Assembly: GCA_022775085.1 (NCBI GenBank)
Contig: JALFJQ010000043.1
Coordinates: forward strand, 1-64,000
Length of the DNA: 64,000 nucleotides
Reading direction: 5' to 3'
Source of the DNA: Clostridiales bacterium
Lineage (GTDB): Bacteria > Bacillota > Clostridia > Oscillospirales > Oscillospiraceae
The notes beneath the pieces are model-generated. The model was given only the letters and a program-made list of their open reading frames with translations, was not told the DNA's origin and did no database searches. Position 1 is the first letter of the stretch. Every line of letters begins with the position of its first letter. Made by a program: the position numbers and the translations under genes. Shown here piece by piece: positions 28,935 through 38,485 of the stretch.

Positions 28935-30350
28935 TTACAGGTTGATTTCCGTATCCGTTTTGGATACGTCAGAAAGCAGCGGTTTGACCTCAGCCAGAAA
29001 ACGCTCCACCTGCTCAGCACAGCGTCCGGTATACAGGGCAGGATCCATGACAGCATCCATTTCTTCCTTGGTCATACCGAATTCGGAGTGCTGTGCCAGA
29101 TCGCCCAGAAGATCCCAGCTTTCGCCGTTCTTCATCTTTGCGGTGGCATCCATGGAGCAGCTGCGGATAATCTCATGCAGCTCCTGCCGGTTGCCGCCGT
29201 GCTTGACACCCTCCATCATCAGGTTTTCCGTGGCGATAAAAGGCAGATACTCCCGGACGGTCTTTTCGACAATTTTCTCGTTGACATGCAGGCCGTTGGT
29301 CACATTCTGGGCAAGACGCAGAATGGCATCCGCACAGAGGAAGCCCTCGGGAAGGGAGATGCGGCGGTTAGCGGAATCGTCCAGGGTACGCTCCAGCCAC
29401 TGGGTAGAGGCCGTCATGGGAGCGTTCAGGGCATCCGCCATCAAATAGCGGGACAGGGAGCAAATACGCTCAGAGCGCATAGGATTGCGCTTATAGGCCA
29501 TGGCAGAGGAACCGATCTGGTTCTTTTCAAAAGGCTCTTCCACCTGACGGTCGTGCTGCAAAAGCCGGATGTCATTCGCCATCCGATAGCAGCTCTGAGC
29601 AATGGAGGACAGGACATTCAGGATCCGGCTGTCCAGCTTCCGGGGATAGGTCTGACCGCAGACGCTGAAGCACCTGCTGAATCCAAAGTCCGCGCTGATT
29701 TTCCTGTTCATTTCGTCGATCTTCCCGGTGTCGCCGCCAAAAAGCTCCAGGAAGCTGGCCTCGGTGCCGGTGGTGCCCCGGCAGCCGAGGAATTTCATAG
29801 TTTCCAGCACAAAATCCAGCTCGTCCAGATCCGCAAGGAAATCCTGCGTCCAGAGAGTGGCGCGCTTGCCCACAGTGACCAACTGCGCAGGCTGATAGTG
29901 GGTGTAGCCAAGGGTAGGCATGGCCTTATAGGTGTCGGCGAATTCTGCCAGATTCGCTACCACCTTGAGTAGTTCACCGCGAAGATATTTTAATCCGTCG
30001 CGGTAGATGACAATGTCCGCATTGTCGGTGACATAGCAGCTGGTAGCACCCAGATGGATAATGCCGGCGGCCTCCGGCGCAACCTTGCCGTAGGCGTAGA
30101 CATGGGCCATCACATCATGGCGCACTTCCTTTTCCCGGGCCGCCGCACATTCGTAATCAATATCGGTGATGTGCGCTTCCAGCTGGGCGACCTGTTCTGC
30201 AGTAATTGGCAGGCCCAGCTCCATTTCCGCCTTCGCCAAAGAGACCCAGAGCTTCCGCCAGGTCTGAATGCGGGTATCCATGGAGAACAGCTTCAGCATA
30301 TACTCCGAGGCATAGCGGGAACTTAAGGGGGACTCGTATTTCTCGGTCAT
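28935..30350 (-). CDS. purB: Adenylosuccinate lyase
   Basis: A 471-residue member of the fumarase/aspartase superfamily. It has the signature GSSAMAYKRNPMRSERI near residue 285, plus HDVMAHVYAYGK and LGATSCYVTDNADI. It releases fumarate from SAICAR and from adenylosuccinate, so it completes both aspartate-nitrogen donations (PurC and PurA products). It sits 12 bases after purA and 13 before guaA. Length is typical of the clade related to the human-type enzyme. Confidence 0.95.
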   Translation of the reverse strand: MTEKYESPLSSRYASEYMLKLFSMDTRIQTWRKLWVSLAKAEMELGLPITAEQVAQLEAHITDIDYECAAAREKEVRHDVMAHVYAYGKVAPEAAGIIHLGATSCYVTDNADIVIYRDGLKYLRGELLKVVANLAEFADTYKAMPTLGYTHYQPAQLVTVGKRATLWTQDFLADLDELDFVLETMKFLGCRGTTGTEASFLELFGGDTGKIDEMNRKISADFGFSRCFSVCGQTYPRKLDSRILNVLSSIAQSCYRMANDIRLLQHDRQVEEPFEKNQIGSSAMAYKRNPMRSERICSLSRYLMADALNAPMTASTQWLERTLDDSANRRISLPEGFLCADAILRLAQNVTNGLHVNEKIVEKTVREYLPFIATENLMMEGVKHGGNRQELHEIIRSCSMDATAKMKNGESWDLLGDLAQHSEFGMTKEEMDAVMDPALYTGRCAEQVERFLAEVKPLLSDVSKTDTEINL

Positions 30351-30362
30351 TTCTGTTTCTCC

Positions 30363-31637
30363 TTAACGAATAATGATGCTGTCTCTCTCGGGGCCAACGG
30401 AGACATAGCCAATGTGGCAGTCGATGTTCTGCTCAATGAACTCCACATACTTCCGGGCTGCCTCCGGCAGATCTTCCCAGTTCCGCACGCCGGAAATGTC
30501 GCACTTCCAGCCGTCCATGTATTCAATGACCGGCTTGGCATCCTTCAGCAGGGAGGGGAAAGGAAACTCGTCGGTCAGCTGACCATCAATGGTGTAATGG
30601 GTGCAGACAGGAATTTTATCCAGATAGCTCAGAACATCCAGCTTTGTCAGCGCCACATTGGTGGCAGCCTGCACATGGATGCCGTAGCGGGTGGCGACAA
30701 TATCGATAGGGCCAACACGGCGGGGACGTCCGGTCTTTGCGCCGTATTCAAACCCTGCCTTGCGCAGCTCCTCCGCTTCCTCGCCGAACATCTCGCACAC
30801 AAAGGGGCCTTCGCCGACGCAGGTGGAGTAGGCCTTGACCACGCCGATGACCTCGTCAATTTTCGCCGACGGCAGACCGGAACCCACAGGGGCGTAAGCC
30901 GCTATGGCGTTGGAGGAGGTGGTATAGGGATAAATGCCGTAATCCAGATCACGGAGGGCACCAAGCTGAGCCTCAAACAGAATCTGCTTTCCCTCTGCCT
31001 GAGCCTTCCGCAGGAAAGCGCCGGTGTCGCAGATAAAGGGCTTGATCTTGCTGCAGAAAACATCGATCCAGACTTCCAGATCCTCCATGGTGACAGGTTT
31101 TGCTCCGTACACCCGGGTCAGTGTCAGATTCTTCCACTCCATCAGATCCTGCAGATGTTCCCGAAGATGCTCAGGATACAGCAGCTCACCGGCGAGAATG
31201 GTCTTTTTCTGATACTTGTCAGAGTAGAAGGGAGCGATGCCCTGTCTGGTGGAACCGTATTTTTTGTCAGCCAGACGGGCTTCCTCCAGACCGTCCAGCT
31301 CCCGGTGCCAGGGAAGCAGCAGGGAGGCGCGGTCGCTGATTTTCAGGTTTTCCGGCGTGATGGAAACACCCTTGCTTGTGACATCTTCGATTTCCTTCCA
31401 CAGGCTTTCCGGATCCAGTGCGACACCGTTTCCGAGAATATTCACGACATTTTTACGGAAAATACCGGAAGGAAGCAGATGCAGGGCAAACTTACCGGAT
31501 TCGTTCACCACGGTGTGACCGGCGTTGCCGCCGCCCTGATAACGAACGACCACATCAAAGCGGTCCGTCAGAAGGTCAACCATGCGGCCCTTACCCTCGT
31601 CACCCCAGTTAATGCCTACAATCGCAGAATTACCCAT
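30363..31637 (-). CDS. purA: Adenylosuccinate synthetase
   Basis: A 424-residue GTP-dependent enzyme joining aspartate to IMP. The start, AIVGINWGDEGKGRMVDLLT, carries the phosphate-binding GDEGKG loop. GGGNAGHTVV, STRQGIAPFYSDK and TKLDVLSYLDKIPVC follow. It produces the substrate used by PurB, encoded next in the operon. GGAGG precedes the ATG; it begins 12 bases after purC. Confidence 0.96.
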   Translation of the reverse strand: MGNSAIVGINWGDEGKGRMVDLLTDRFDVVVRYQGGGNAGHTVVNESGKFALHLLPSGIFRKNVVNILGNGVALDPESLWKEIEDVTSKGVSITPENLKISDRASLLLPWHRELDGLEEARLADKKYGSTRQGIAPFYSDKYQKKTILAGELLYPEHLREHLQDLMEWKNLTLTRVYGAKPVTMEDLEVWIDVFCSKIKPFICDTGAFLRKAQAEGKQILFEAQLGALRDLDYGIYPYTTSSNAIAAYAPVGSGLPSAKIDEVIGVVKAYSTCVGEGPFVCEMFGEEAEELRKAGFEYGAKTGRPRRVGPIDIVATRYGIHVQAATNVALTKLDVLSYLDKIPVCTHYTIDGQLTDEFPFPSLLKDAKPVIEYMDGWKCDISGVRNWEDLPEAARKYVEFIEQNIDCHIGYVSVGPERDSIIIR

Positions 31638-31649
31638 TTTCGTACCTCC

Positions 31650-32363
31650 TTACAGGTGCTCTTCCAGCCTGTGCATGATCTCGGCGTAAGCCTCCTCGAC
31701 GCCACCCAGATCCCGGCGGAAACGGTCCTTATCCAGCTTCTCGCCGGTAGCGGCATCCCAGAGACGGCAGGTATCAGGGCTGATCTCATCAGCCAGTACG
31801 ATGGTTCCATCGCTGAGACGGCCAAACTCCAGCTTGAAGTCTACCAGAGTCACGCCGCAGGTCTTCCAGAAGGCCTTCAGCAGTTCATCGATGCGCAGAG
31901 CGTAAGTGCGGATGGCTTCAATCTCCTCAGCGGTAGCCAGCTTCAGGGCCAGAGCGTGGCTGGTATTCAGCAGGGGATCGCCCAGCGCGTCGTTCTTATA
32001 GGAGTATTCCACAGTGGGCTGGTCAAATACGATGCCTTCCTCCACGCCGTAGTGCTTGGCAAAAGAACCTGCGGAGATATTGCGGACAATGACCTCCAGA
32101 GGCACAATGCTGACCTTCTTGACCAGCGTCTCCCGGTCGCTCAGCTCTTTAACATAGTGGGTAGGAATGCCGTTTTTTTCCAGCATTGCCATCAGGCGGT
32201 TGCTCATTTTGTTGTTGATGACACCCTTACCCACAATGGTACCCTTTTTCAGGCCATTGAATGCGGTGGCATCGTCCTTGTATGCCACGATCAGGAGTTC
32301 GGGGTCATCCGTTGCAAAAACCTTTTTTGCTTTCCCTTCATAAAGCTGCTCTTTCTGTTCCAT
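31650..32363 (-). CDS. purC: SAICAR synthetase
   Basis: A 237-residue enzyme adding aspartate to CAIR with ATP. Motifs: [14 protein letters not shown] at the N-terminus, [26 protein letters not shown] and [14 protein letters not shown]. It is the second gene of the nitrogen-donor operon, 17 bases after asnB. GGAGG precedes the ATG. Confidence 0.96.
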   Translation of the reverse strand: MEQKEQLYEGKAKKVFATDDPELLIVAYKDDATAFNGLKKGTIVGKGVINNKMSNRLMAMLEKNGIPTHYVKELSDRETLVKKVSIVPLEVIVRNISAGSFAKHYGVEEGIVFDQPTVEYSYKNDALGDPLLNTSHALALKLATAEEIEAIRTYALRIDELLKAFWKTCGVTLVDFKLEFGRLSDGTIVLADEISPDTCRLWDAATGEKLDKDRFRRDLGGVEEAYAEIMHRLEEHL

Positions 32364-32380
32364 TTCTTTGTTCCTCCTAA

Positions 32381-33961
32381 TTATTTTCCGCTGTCACCGT
32401 AGTTGGACAGAACGCGGGCGGAAGGATCATTTACATTGCAGCCTTCCCACTCTTTGTTCGGCATCCAGAAATCCACGATCATCTGACCTTGACCGGGGTA
32501 GTATTTCTCGAAGATTTCACGGTAGAGCAGCGATTCTTTGGTAAAGGGCTGAGCGTGTGTGTACTTCTTACGCTTCAGTTCAAACTCCTCCTGGGTATAG
32601 CAGGATTCCGCATATTCCTTCAAATAATCCACCATGGAGTGACCCACGGCATCAGAGAAAGCTGCTTTCTCCCGCCACAGAATGTCGTGGGGAAGATAGC
32701 CGCCCTCTTCGAAGGCATGGCGAAGCAGGTACTTACCCTTATTGTACCTGTTGAGTTTCATTTCCGGGTCAATGGACATGACGTATTTGACAAAATCCAG
32801 ATCGCCGAAGGGAACACGGGCTTCCAGAGAGTTGACGCTGATGCAGCGGTCAGCACGAAGCACATCATACATATGCAGCTCCCGGATTCGCTTCTGGGCT
32901 TCTGCCTGGAAGGCTTCCCCGGAGGGGGCAAAGTCGGTGTACTTGTAGCCAAACAGCTCATCGGAGATCTCACCGGTCAGCAGGACACGAATATCCGTGT
33001 TTTCATGGATGTACTTGCAGACCAGATACATACCGATGCTGGCACGGATGGTCGTGATGTCGAACGTCCCCAGTAATTCTATCACATTTTCCAGAGCCTG
33101 CAACACTTTTTCTTTAGAAATTATTACTTCTGTGTGGTCGCTGCCAATAAAATCTGCTACCTGCTTGGCGTATTTCAGGTCAATGGCATCTCCGGTCATG
33201 CCGATGGCATAGGTTTTGATGGGCTTTTTACTCTCCCGGGCGGCAATGGCGCACACCAGGGAGGAATCCAGACCGCCGCTGAGCAGGAAGCCAACCTTGG
33301 CATCCGCCACCAGCCGTTTCTGAACACCGGTCACCAGCTTGTCGTGAATGTTACGGCAGACGGTTTCCAAATCGTCATGGCAGTAGGAATCCACTGCGGC
33401 AATATCGTTGTAGCAGACGAATTTACCGTCAGCGTAGTAATGTCCGGGGGGGAAGGGGAGTATCTCTTTCACAAGGCCCATCAGGTTCTTGGGTTCGCTG
33501 GCAAATACAATGGTGCCGGCCTCATCGTAGCCATAATAAAGCGGACGGATACCGATGGGATCCCGAGCTGCAATGAACTGCTCCTTTTCGCCGTCATACA
33601 GAATGCAGGCGTACTCGGCATCCAGCATGGAGAACATCTTCACGCCGTACTCAAAGTACAGCGGGAGCAGAATCTCGCAATCACTGTCACTTTTGAAGGT
33701 GTATTTTCCACGCAGTTCCCTGCGGAATTTTTCAAAGCCATAGATTTCGCCGTTGCAGACAACGGCGCTGGAATTTAATGTAAAGGGCTGCATGCCTTCC
33801 GGGTGCAGACCCATGATGGAAAGGCGGTGAAAACCAAGAACGCCCTGCCCCACATTCAGAATGCGGGAATCGTCAGGACCGCGGGAAATCGTTCTGGAAA
33901 AGCCCGCCTGAAACGCTGCCATGTCCAGGGGCTTTCCGCAATAACCAATAATGGAACACAT
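32381..33961 (-). CDS. asnB: Asparagine synthase B, first gene of the nucleotide/nitrogen operon
   Basis: A 526-residue enzyme with Cys2 nucleophile ([10 protein letters not shown]), class II glutaminase motifs ([33 protein letters not shown]) and PP-loop synthetase motif [18 protein letters not shown]. The length and organisation match E. coli AsnB-type enzymes. It converts aspartate, glutamine and ATP to asparagine, so it uses both nitrogen donors that unite the operon. AAGGAGG precedes the ATG. A hairpin separates it from the amt-glnK gene upstream. Confidence 0.93.
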   Translation of the reverse strand: MCSIIGYCGKPLDMAAFQAGFSRTISRGPDDSRILNVGQGVLGFHRLSIMGLHPEGMQPFTLNSSAVVCNGEIYGFEKFRRELRGKYTFKSDSDCEILLPLYFEYGVKMFSMLDAEYACILYDGEKEQFIAARDPIGIRPLYYGYDEAGTIVFASEPKNLMGLVKEILPFPPGHYYADGKFVCYNDIAAVDSYCHDDLETVCRNIHDKLVTGVQKRLVADAKVGFLLSGGLDSSLVCAIAARESKKPIKTYAIGMTGDAIDLKYAKQVADFIGSDHTEVIISKEKVLQALENVIELLGTFDITTIRASIGMYLVCKYIHENTDIRVLLTGEISDELFGYKYTDFAPSGEAFQAEAQKRIRELHMYDVLRADRCISVNSLEARVPFGDLDFVKYVMSIDPEMKLNRYNKGKYLLRHAFEEGGYLPHDILWREKAAFSDAVGHSMVDYLKEYAESCYTQEEFELKRKKYTHAQPFTKESLLYREIFEKYYPGQGQMIVDFWMPNKEWEGCNVNDPSARVLSNYGDSGK

Positions 33962-33984
33962 ATCTGTTTCCTCCTTAAAACCAA

Positions 33985-34022
33985 CCCGTGGGAGAGCTGC
34001 TTTCCGCAGCTCTCCCGTGGGC
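33985..34022. terminator. Intergenic hairpin between amt-glnK and asnB
   Basis: CCCGTGGGAGAGCTGC pairs with GCAGCTCTCCCGTGGG around TTTCC. On the plus strand the two odd positions form G-U pairs and CTTTTTATT follows. On the minus strand, the direction of the flanking genes, they become A-C mismatches and the trailing sequence is TTGGTTTT. As a terminator for amt-glnK it is therefore imperfect, and partial read-through into asnB is likely. Confidence 0.6.
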
Positions 34023-34025
34023 TTT

Positions 34026-35744
34026 TTATTCTACATCCTGCAGGGCATCAAAGCCTTCTTCACCGGTGCGGACCTTGACAACATTTTCAACATCATACAC
34101 GAAAATCTTGCCGTCGCCAATGTGGCCGGTGTACAGGACCTTCTTCGCAGTTTCGATGACGGTGCGAACGGGAACCTTACTGATCACAATGTCAACCTGT
34201 ACCTTGGGCAGCAGGCTGGCCTCCACAGGAACACCACGGTAGTATTCGGGTTTGCCCTTCTGGACACCGCAGCCCATGACATGGGAGACGGTCATACCGG
34301 AAATACCAATGGTCATCATTGCGTTCTTCAGATTCTCCAGCCGGGATTCCTTGCAGATGATCTCGACCTTCGTCATCTTGGGAGTAGTGCCGTCCTCGAA
34401 GGAAGGCATCTTCTTGACGGGGATTGCCTCAGCGGCAGGTACGTCACCGCTGACGACCACGGGAACATCCTCATCCACAACGTCAGGCAGCATAGCGAAG
34501 CCGGCGTAAGCGGAGGGGAGACCGTGCTCGGTGGCATCCAGACCGGTGATTTCCTCTTCTCTGGTAACGCGCAGCCCGATGGTTGCCTTGATAACCAGGA
34601 AGGTGATGGTGATGGTAACGACAGTCCACAGAGCCACAGAGGCAAAGCCAAGCAACTGCAGGCCCAGAAGCTCAAAGCCGCCGCCGTAGAACAGACCGGT
34701 AAGGGTTTCACCGAAAGCGTTGGCGACTGCGTAGCCGGGAGCGGTGCTGGTAGCGAACAGGCCAACGGCAATGGTGCCCCAGATACCGTTCATGCAGTGA
34801 ACAGCCACAGCACCAACGGGATCATCAATGCGCAGCTTGTGGTCAAGCAGCCACACACCGAATACCACCAGCACACCGGCAACAGCGCCGATGACAGTAG
34901 CCCCCAGACAGTCCGTCACATCGCAGCCAGCGGTGATGGCCACCAGACCGGCAAGGGAAGCATTCAGGCACATGGAAACATCGGGCTTGCCGTACTTCAC
35001 CCAAGTGAAGATCATGCACACGACAGTGGCAACAGCGGGGGCAACGGTGGTGGTCAGGAAAATGGAACCCAGCTGGCCAACGGAAGTCGCGGCGGCGCCG
35101 TTAAAGCCATACCAGCCCAGCCAAAGGATGAAGACGCCCAGAGCACCCAGAGCAATGCTGTGACCGGGGAAGGCGTTGATCTTTACGATCTTACCGGAAG
35201 CGTCGTGGGTAAACTTGCCGATACGGGGTCCCAGCAGCTTGGCGCCGATGAGAGCGGAGATGCCGCCGACCATGTGGATAGCACAGGAACCGGCAAAATC
35301 GTGGAAGCCAAGGCTGGCCAGCCAACCACCGCCCCAGATCCAGTGGGCTTCAATGGGATAGATCAGCGCGGAAATCACTGCGGAATAGATGCAGTAGGAC
35401 AGGAACTTGGTCCGCTCTGCCATGGCGCCGGATACGATGGTTGCGGTAGTGGCGCAGAAAACCAGGTTGAATACGAAGCTGGAGAAATCGAAGCTTTCGT
35501 AGGCGGTGAACAGGTCGAATCCCGGCTTGCCGATGAAACCAAACAAATCCTCACCCATCAGCAGACTGAAGCCGATCAGGATAAACACAACCGTGCCGAT
35601 GCAGAAGTCCATCAGGTTCTTCATGATGATATTGCCGGTGTTTTTGGCTCTGGTAAAGCCGGCCTCCACCATTGCAAAGCCAGCCTGCATCCAGAATACC
35701 AATGCCGCACCGATCAGATACCAAACACTCCATACTTCACTCAT
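34026..35744 (-). CDS. Ammonium transporter with C-terminal fused P-II (GlnK) domain
   Basis: A 572-residue fusion. Residues ~1-410 are an Amt channel with about 11 membrane helices. The twin pore histidines are recognisable as IHMVGG near 162 and VHCMNGIWGT near 310. After a linker rich in Val, Pro and Asp (about 425-465), a complete P-II domain starts TKVEIICKESRLENLKNAM. Its T-loop reads GCGVQKGKPEYYRGVPVEASLLPKV: the Arg that plugs Amt pores is kept (YYRG), but the position of the uridylylated Tyr51 is Val. This would be a channel carrying its own sensor/gate, responding to ATP/ADP/2-oxoglutarate but not to GlnD-type modification (inference). AAGGAGG precedes the ATG. Confidence 0.93.
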   Translation of the reverse strand: MSEVWSVWYLIGAALVFWMQAGFAMVEAGFTRAKNTGNIIMKNLMDFCIGTVVFILIGFSLLMGEDLFGFIGKPGFDLFTAYESFDFSSFVFNLVFCATTATIVSGAMAERTKFLSYCIYSAVISALIYPIEAHWIWGGGWLASLGFHDFAGSCAIHMVGGISALIGAKLLGPRIGKFTHDASGKIVKINAFPGHSIALGALGVFILWLGWYGFNGAAATSVGQLGSIFLTTTVAPAVATVVCMIFTWVKYGKPDVSMCLNASLAGLVAITAGCDVTDCLGATVIGAVAGVLVVFGVWLLDHKLRIDDPVGAVAVHCMNGIWGTIAVGLFATSTAPGYAVANAFGETLTGLFYGGGFELLGLQLLGFASVALWTVVTITITFLVIKATIGLRVTREEEITGLDATEHGLPSAYAGFAMLPDVVDEDVPVVVSGDVPAAEAIPVKKMPSFEDGTTPKMTKVEIICKESRLENLKNAMMTIGISGMTVSHVMGCGVQKGKPEYYRGVPVEASLLPKVQVDIVISKVPVRTVIETAKKVLYTGHIGDGKIFVYDVENVVKVRTGEEGFDALQDVE

Positions 35745-35760
35745 AATCTTACCTCCTTAT

Positions 35761-35848
35761 AATTTGGTTCTTCTCTTTTTTCCCGGGAGCCTCAAGAACT
35801 CCCCAAATTGGCTTTCCCGATTTGGACGTAACGCTCAAACCGGGAAAG
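35761..35848 (-). promoter_or_regulatory. Structured leader upstream of amt-glnK
   Basis: In minus-strand RNA, hairpin B has CUUUCCCGGUUUG (35848-35836) pairing with CAAAUCGGGAAAG (35824-35812); one G-U pair in this RNA would be an A-C clash on the other strand, supporting minus-strand function. Hairpin A pairs AAUUUGG and UUCUU (35809-35794, bulge GGAG) with AAGAACCAAAUU (35772-35761) and ends 2 bases before the AAGGAGG ribosome site. No poly-U tract follows, so control of translation is more likely than termination. Confidence 0.55.
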
Positions 35849-35881
35849 TACTTTAATAATGTAAAACATAAGCCGCTTTCC

Positions 35882-35925
35882 GGGAGGGGGTGGTCAGCCC
35901 CCTCCCACGGGCCGTCCGGGACGGC
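35882..35925. other. Two consecutive hairpins downstream of glnN
   Basis: GGGAGGGGG with CCCCCTCCC (35882-35907) and GCCGTC with GACGGC (35911-35925) lie between glnN and amt-glnK. Neither has a clear T run on the minus strand, so they may be processing or stability hairpins rather than terminators. Confidence 0.5.
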
Positions 35926-35952
35926 ATTTGGCAGCTATGAAAGGGTAGCGAT

Positions 35953-38046
35953 TTAACGAACGCCGAAGAGCAGCTCGCCGTAAGTGGGGAAGGGCCAGTA
36001 CTTCTCAGCGGTCTGGGTCTCAGCCTCATCTGCTACGGCACGAAGAGCGGCCATCTTTCCGAGAATGGTATCCCGAATGGCGAAGGACTCTTCCTTGGTA
36101 TCGGCGATGCCGTTCAGATCCAGCAGAGCGGCCTCCAACTCATCGGTTTTCTCTGCGATCTGATCCGTGAGGACAGAGAGCTTCGTGATCAAACCAGTCT
36201 CGTAGGCACAGGCGGCGGTGGGAACAACGGTCTTCTTGGCGGCGGCAGACTTTGCCAGATCGCTGACATAGCTTTCGACTGCGGGCAGGATCTGCTTGCG
36301 GGCCATATCGATCATGGTGGTCGCCTCGATGCGGACGGTCTTGCAGTAATTCTCCAGCATGATCTCACAGCGGGACTCAAGCTCCGCAACGGTGAAGACC
36401 TTGTGAGAGGTGAGCATCTTTACATTCTTCTCGTCCAGCAGGTGGGGCATGCAATCAGGCGTGGTACGGTAATTGCACAGGCCGCGCTTCTCGGCTTCCT
36501 TCAGCCAAGACTCGTCGTAACCGTTGCCGTTGAACAGGATGCGCTTGTGATCCTTGATGGTCTTCTTGATCATCTCATGCAGCGCGGTCTCGAAATCCTC
36601 AGCGCCCTCCAGACGGTCCGCATAAATCTTCAGAGATTCCGCTACGGCGGAGTTCAGCATCATATTGGCACAGGCAATGGAGTTGGAGGAGCCAAGCATA
36701 CGGAACTCAAACTTGTTGCCGGTGAAAGCGAAGGGAGAGGTACGGTTACGATCCGTGGTGTCCCGGGCAAATCTGGGCAGCACATCCACGCCCAGCTTCA
36801 TAGTGGTCTTCTGGGTGCCGGCATAGGGGGTGTCATTCTCAATGGCATCCAGAATTGCCATCAACTCATCGCCCAGGAAAATGGATACCACTGCGGGAGG
36901 AGCCTCGTTGGCACCCAGACGGTGATCGTTGCCGGCGGTGGCGACGGAAAGTCTCAGCAGATCCTGATAATCGTCAACGGCCTTGATGACCGCGCATAGG
37001 AACAGCAGGAACTGGGCATTCTCGTAGGGAGTTTCGCCGGGGGACAGCAGGTTCACGCCGGTGTTGGTGGCAATGGACCAGTTGTTGTGCTTGCCGGAGC
37101 CGTTGACACCGGCGAAAGGCTTCTCGTGGAGCAGGCACACCAGACCGTGCTTCGAGGCGACCTTCTGCATGATCTCCATAGTCAGCTGGTTGTGATCGGT
37201 GGCGACGTTGGTGGTGGTGTAGATGGGGGCCAGCTCGTGCTGAGCGGGAGCGACCTCGTTATGCTCCGTTTTTGCCAGAATACCCAGTTTCCAAAGCTCC
37301 TCATTCAGATCGGCCATATAGGCGGCAACTCCGGGCTTGATGACACCGAAGTAGTGGTCATCCATTTCCTGACCCTTGGGCGGCTTGGCACCGAACAGGG
37401 TGCGGCCGGTGTAGATCAGATCCTTGCGCTTGTCATACATTTCCTTGGGAATCAGGAAATACTCCTGCTCAGGTCCAACGGAGGTACGGACGCATTTGAC
37501 ATCCTCGTTGCCAAACAGCTTCAGGATCCGCATGGCCTGACGGTTCAGAGCCTCCATGGAGCGCAGCAGGGGAGTCTTCTTATCCAGCGCTTCGCCGCCA
37601 TAGGAGCAGAAAGCAGTGGGGATGCACAGGGTCTTGCCCTTGATGAACGCGTAGGAAGTGGGGTCCCAGGCGGTGTAGCCTCTGGCCTCAAAGGTGGCAC
37701 GCAGACCGCCGGAGGGGAAGCTGGAAGCGTCCGGCTCGCCCTTAATGAGCTCCTTGCCGGAGAAATCCATGATCACACCACCATCAGGAGCGGGGGATAT
37801 GAAGCTATCGTGCTTCTCAGCAGTAATGCCAGTCAGAGGCTGGAACCAATGGGTAAAGTGGGTAGCACCGTTGGCGATTGCCCAGTCCTTCATGGCAGCG
37901 GCAACAGCGTTGGCTACGCTGGCATCCAGCTTCGCACCCTGATCAATGGTCTTACGAAGAGACTGATAAACATCAGAGCTCAAATTTGCCTTCATCACGC
38001 GGTCATCAAAGACCAGACAGCCAAAATAATCGGATATAGTACCCAT
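35953..38046 (-). CDS. glnN: Glutamine synthetase type III
   Basis: A 697-residue type III glutamine synthetase, far longer than types I and II. Visible motifs: [18 protein letters not shown] near the N-terminus, [38 protein letters not shown] (ammonia/glutamate site), [14 protein letters not shown] and [22 protein letters not shown]. It condenses glutamate and ammonia with ATP. The ATG at 38046 follows AAAGGGTG. It heads the long minus-strand run and is preceded by a leader with an intrinsic terminator and possible ANTAR target, so expression is probably tied to nitrogen state. Confidence 0.96.
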   Translation of the reverse strand: MGTISDYFGCLVFDDRVMKANLSSDVYQSLRKTIDQGAKLDASVANAVAAAMKDWAIANGATHFTHWFQPLTGITAEKHDSFISPAPDGGVIMDFSGKELIKGEPDASSFPSGGLRATFEARGYTAWDPTSYAFIKGKTLCIPTAFCSYGGEALDKKTPLLRSMEALNRQAMRILKLFGNEDVKCVRTSVGPEQEYFLIPKEMYDKRKDLIYTGRTLFGAKPPKGQEMDDHYFGVIKPGVAAYMADLNEELWKLGILAKTEHNEVAPAQHELAPIYTTTNVATDHNQLTMEIMQKVASKHGLVCLLHEKPFAGVNGSGKHNNWSIATNTGVNLLSPGETPYENAQFLLFLCAVIKAVDDYQDLLRLSVATAGNDHRLGANEAPPAVVSIFLGDELMAILDAIENDTPYAGTQKTTMKLGVDVLPRFARDTTDRNRTSPFAFTGNKFEFRMLGSSNSIACANMMLNSAVAESLKIYADRLEGAEDFETALHEMIKKTIKDHKRILFNGNGYDESWLKEAEKRGLCNYRTTPDCMPHLLDEKNVKMLTSHKVFTVAELESRCEIMLENYCKTVRIEATTMIDMARKQILPAVESYVSDLAKSAAAKKTVVPTAACAYETGLITKLSVLTDQIAEKTDELEAALLDLNGIADTKEESFAIRDTILGKMAALRAVADEAETQTAEKYWPFPTYGELLFGVR

Positions 38047-38078
38047 AATTAACACCCTTTCATCTGTACATAAGAGAA

Positions 38079-38132
38079 ATAAAAAAGAGACAAGGATGCC
38101 TGTGAGCTTTTGCTCAAAGACATCCTTGCCTT
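38079..38132 (-). promoter_or_regulatory. glnN leader attenuator with a candidate ANTAR-binding hairpin pair
   Basis: In minus-strand RNA, CAAGGAUG (38128-38121) pairs with CAUCCUUG (38098-38091), with inner GAGC-AAAA-GCUC pairing, followed by UCUCUUUUUU: a classic terminator. Alternatively AAGGC (38132-38128) and GUCUU (38121-38117) form a 5-bp stem with hexaloop AAGGAU, having A at position 1 and G at 4 as ANTAR targets require. UGAGC-AAAA-GCUCA forms a second hairpin just after. The first hairpin uses the terminator's 5' arm, so the two states exclude each other. The second loop does not match the A1/G4 rule. Confidence 0.6.
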
Positions 38133-38141
38133 ACGGGGTGC

Positions 38142-38170
38142 ATTTTACAACAAATTATTCTGTTTGTCAA
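38142..38170 (-). promoter_or_regulatory. Promoter of glnN
   Basis: TTGACA (38170-38165) and TAAAAT (38147-38142) on the minus strand, 17-base spacing. The predicted start lies a few bases before the candidate ANTAR hairpin. Confidence 0.8.
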
Positions 38171-38207
38171 CACCCTGCACAAAAAAAGTTTTTAGGCTTT
38201 GGACAGA

Positions 38208-38236
38208 TTGACAACAGATACCATTTGGAATATAAT
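38208..38236 (+). promoter_or_regulatory. Promoter upstream of glnA
   Basis: TTGACA (38208-38213), 17 bases, TATAAT (38231-38236): consensus sigma-A elements. A second TATAAT at 38371-38376 could be an alternative nearer start. Confidence 0.8.
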
Positions 38237-38242
38237 GGCAGT

Positions 38243-38485
38243 CAGAAGAGAAGACGATTTGAATGGGGGAATAGTACCCATATGAAGATGCTTTTCTGCA
38301 TTTTTTGTCGAATTTTGCCGCTTATCCGCAGAATTTGAAAAAAGGTCTGGAAAATGAGCGGAAGGTCTGCTATAATCCTATTATTCCATGAAAACGGCGG
38401 TACATCCGTTCTGGAACACCGGTCCCGGAAGAACCGCCGTCCCAGATTCTGCGTAATTGCAATCTCATAGAAAGCAGGTATCCGT
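38243..38485 (+). other. About 240-base leader of glnA
   Basis: It includes a weak hairpin AAGATGC-TTTTCT-GCATTTT followed by TTG (about 38285-38308), a possible leaky terminator. A long-range repeat ACGGCGGT (about 38394-38401) with ACCGCCGT (38434-38441) lies closer to the gene. No matching A1/G4 hexaloop pair was found. Confidence 0.4.

Noticed and set aside
30414-32402. A 662-codon open frame antisense to purA and purC
   Set aside because: It spans two clear sense genes and their intergenic ribosome sites; the translation has no recognisable domain.
33962-34030. Purine, PyrR or T-box regulatory element ahead of the asnB-pur-car operon
   Set aside because: The 60-base gap holds only a hairpin and a ribosome site; no purine aptamer, PyrR anti-antiterminator or T-box GGUGG motif is present.
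33951-35762. A 603-codon open frame antisense to amt-glnK
   Set aside because: Same artefact: antisense of hydrophobic codons; covers the leader and terminator hairpins as well.
38243-38485. ANTAR hairpin pair in the glnA leader
   Set aside because: Hairpins exist, but none has a six-base loop with A1 and G4, and no convincing terminator follows.
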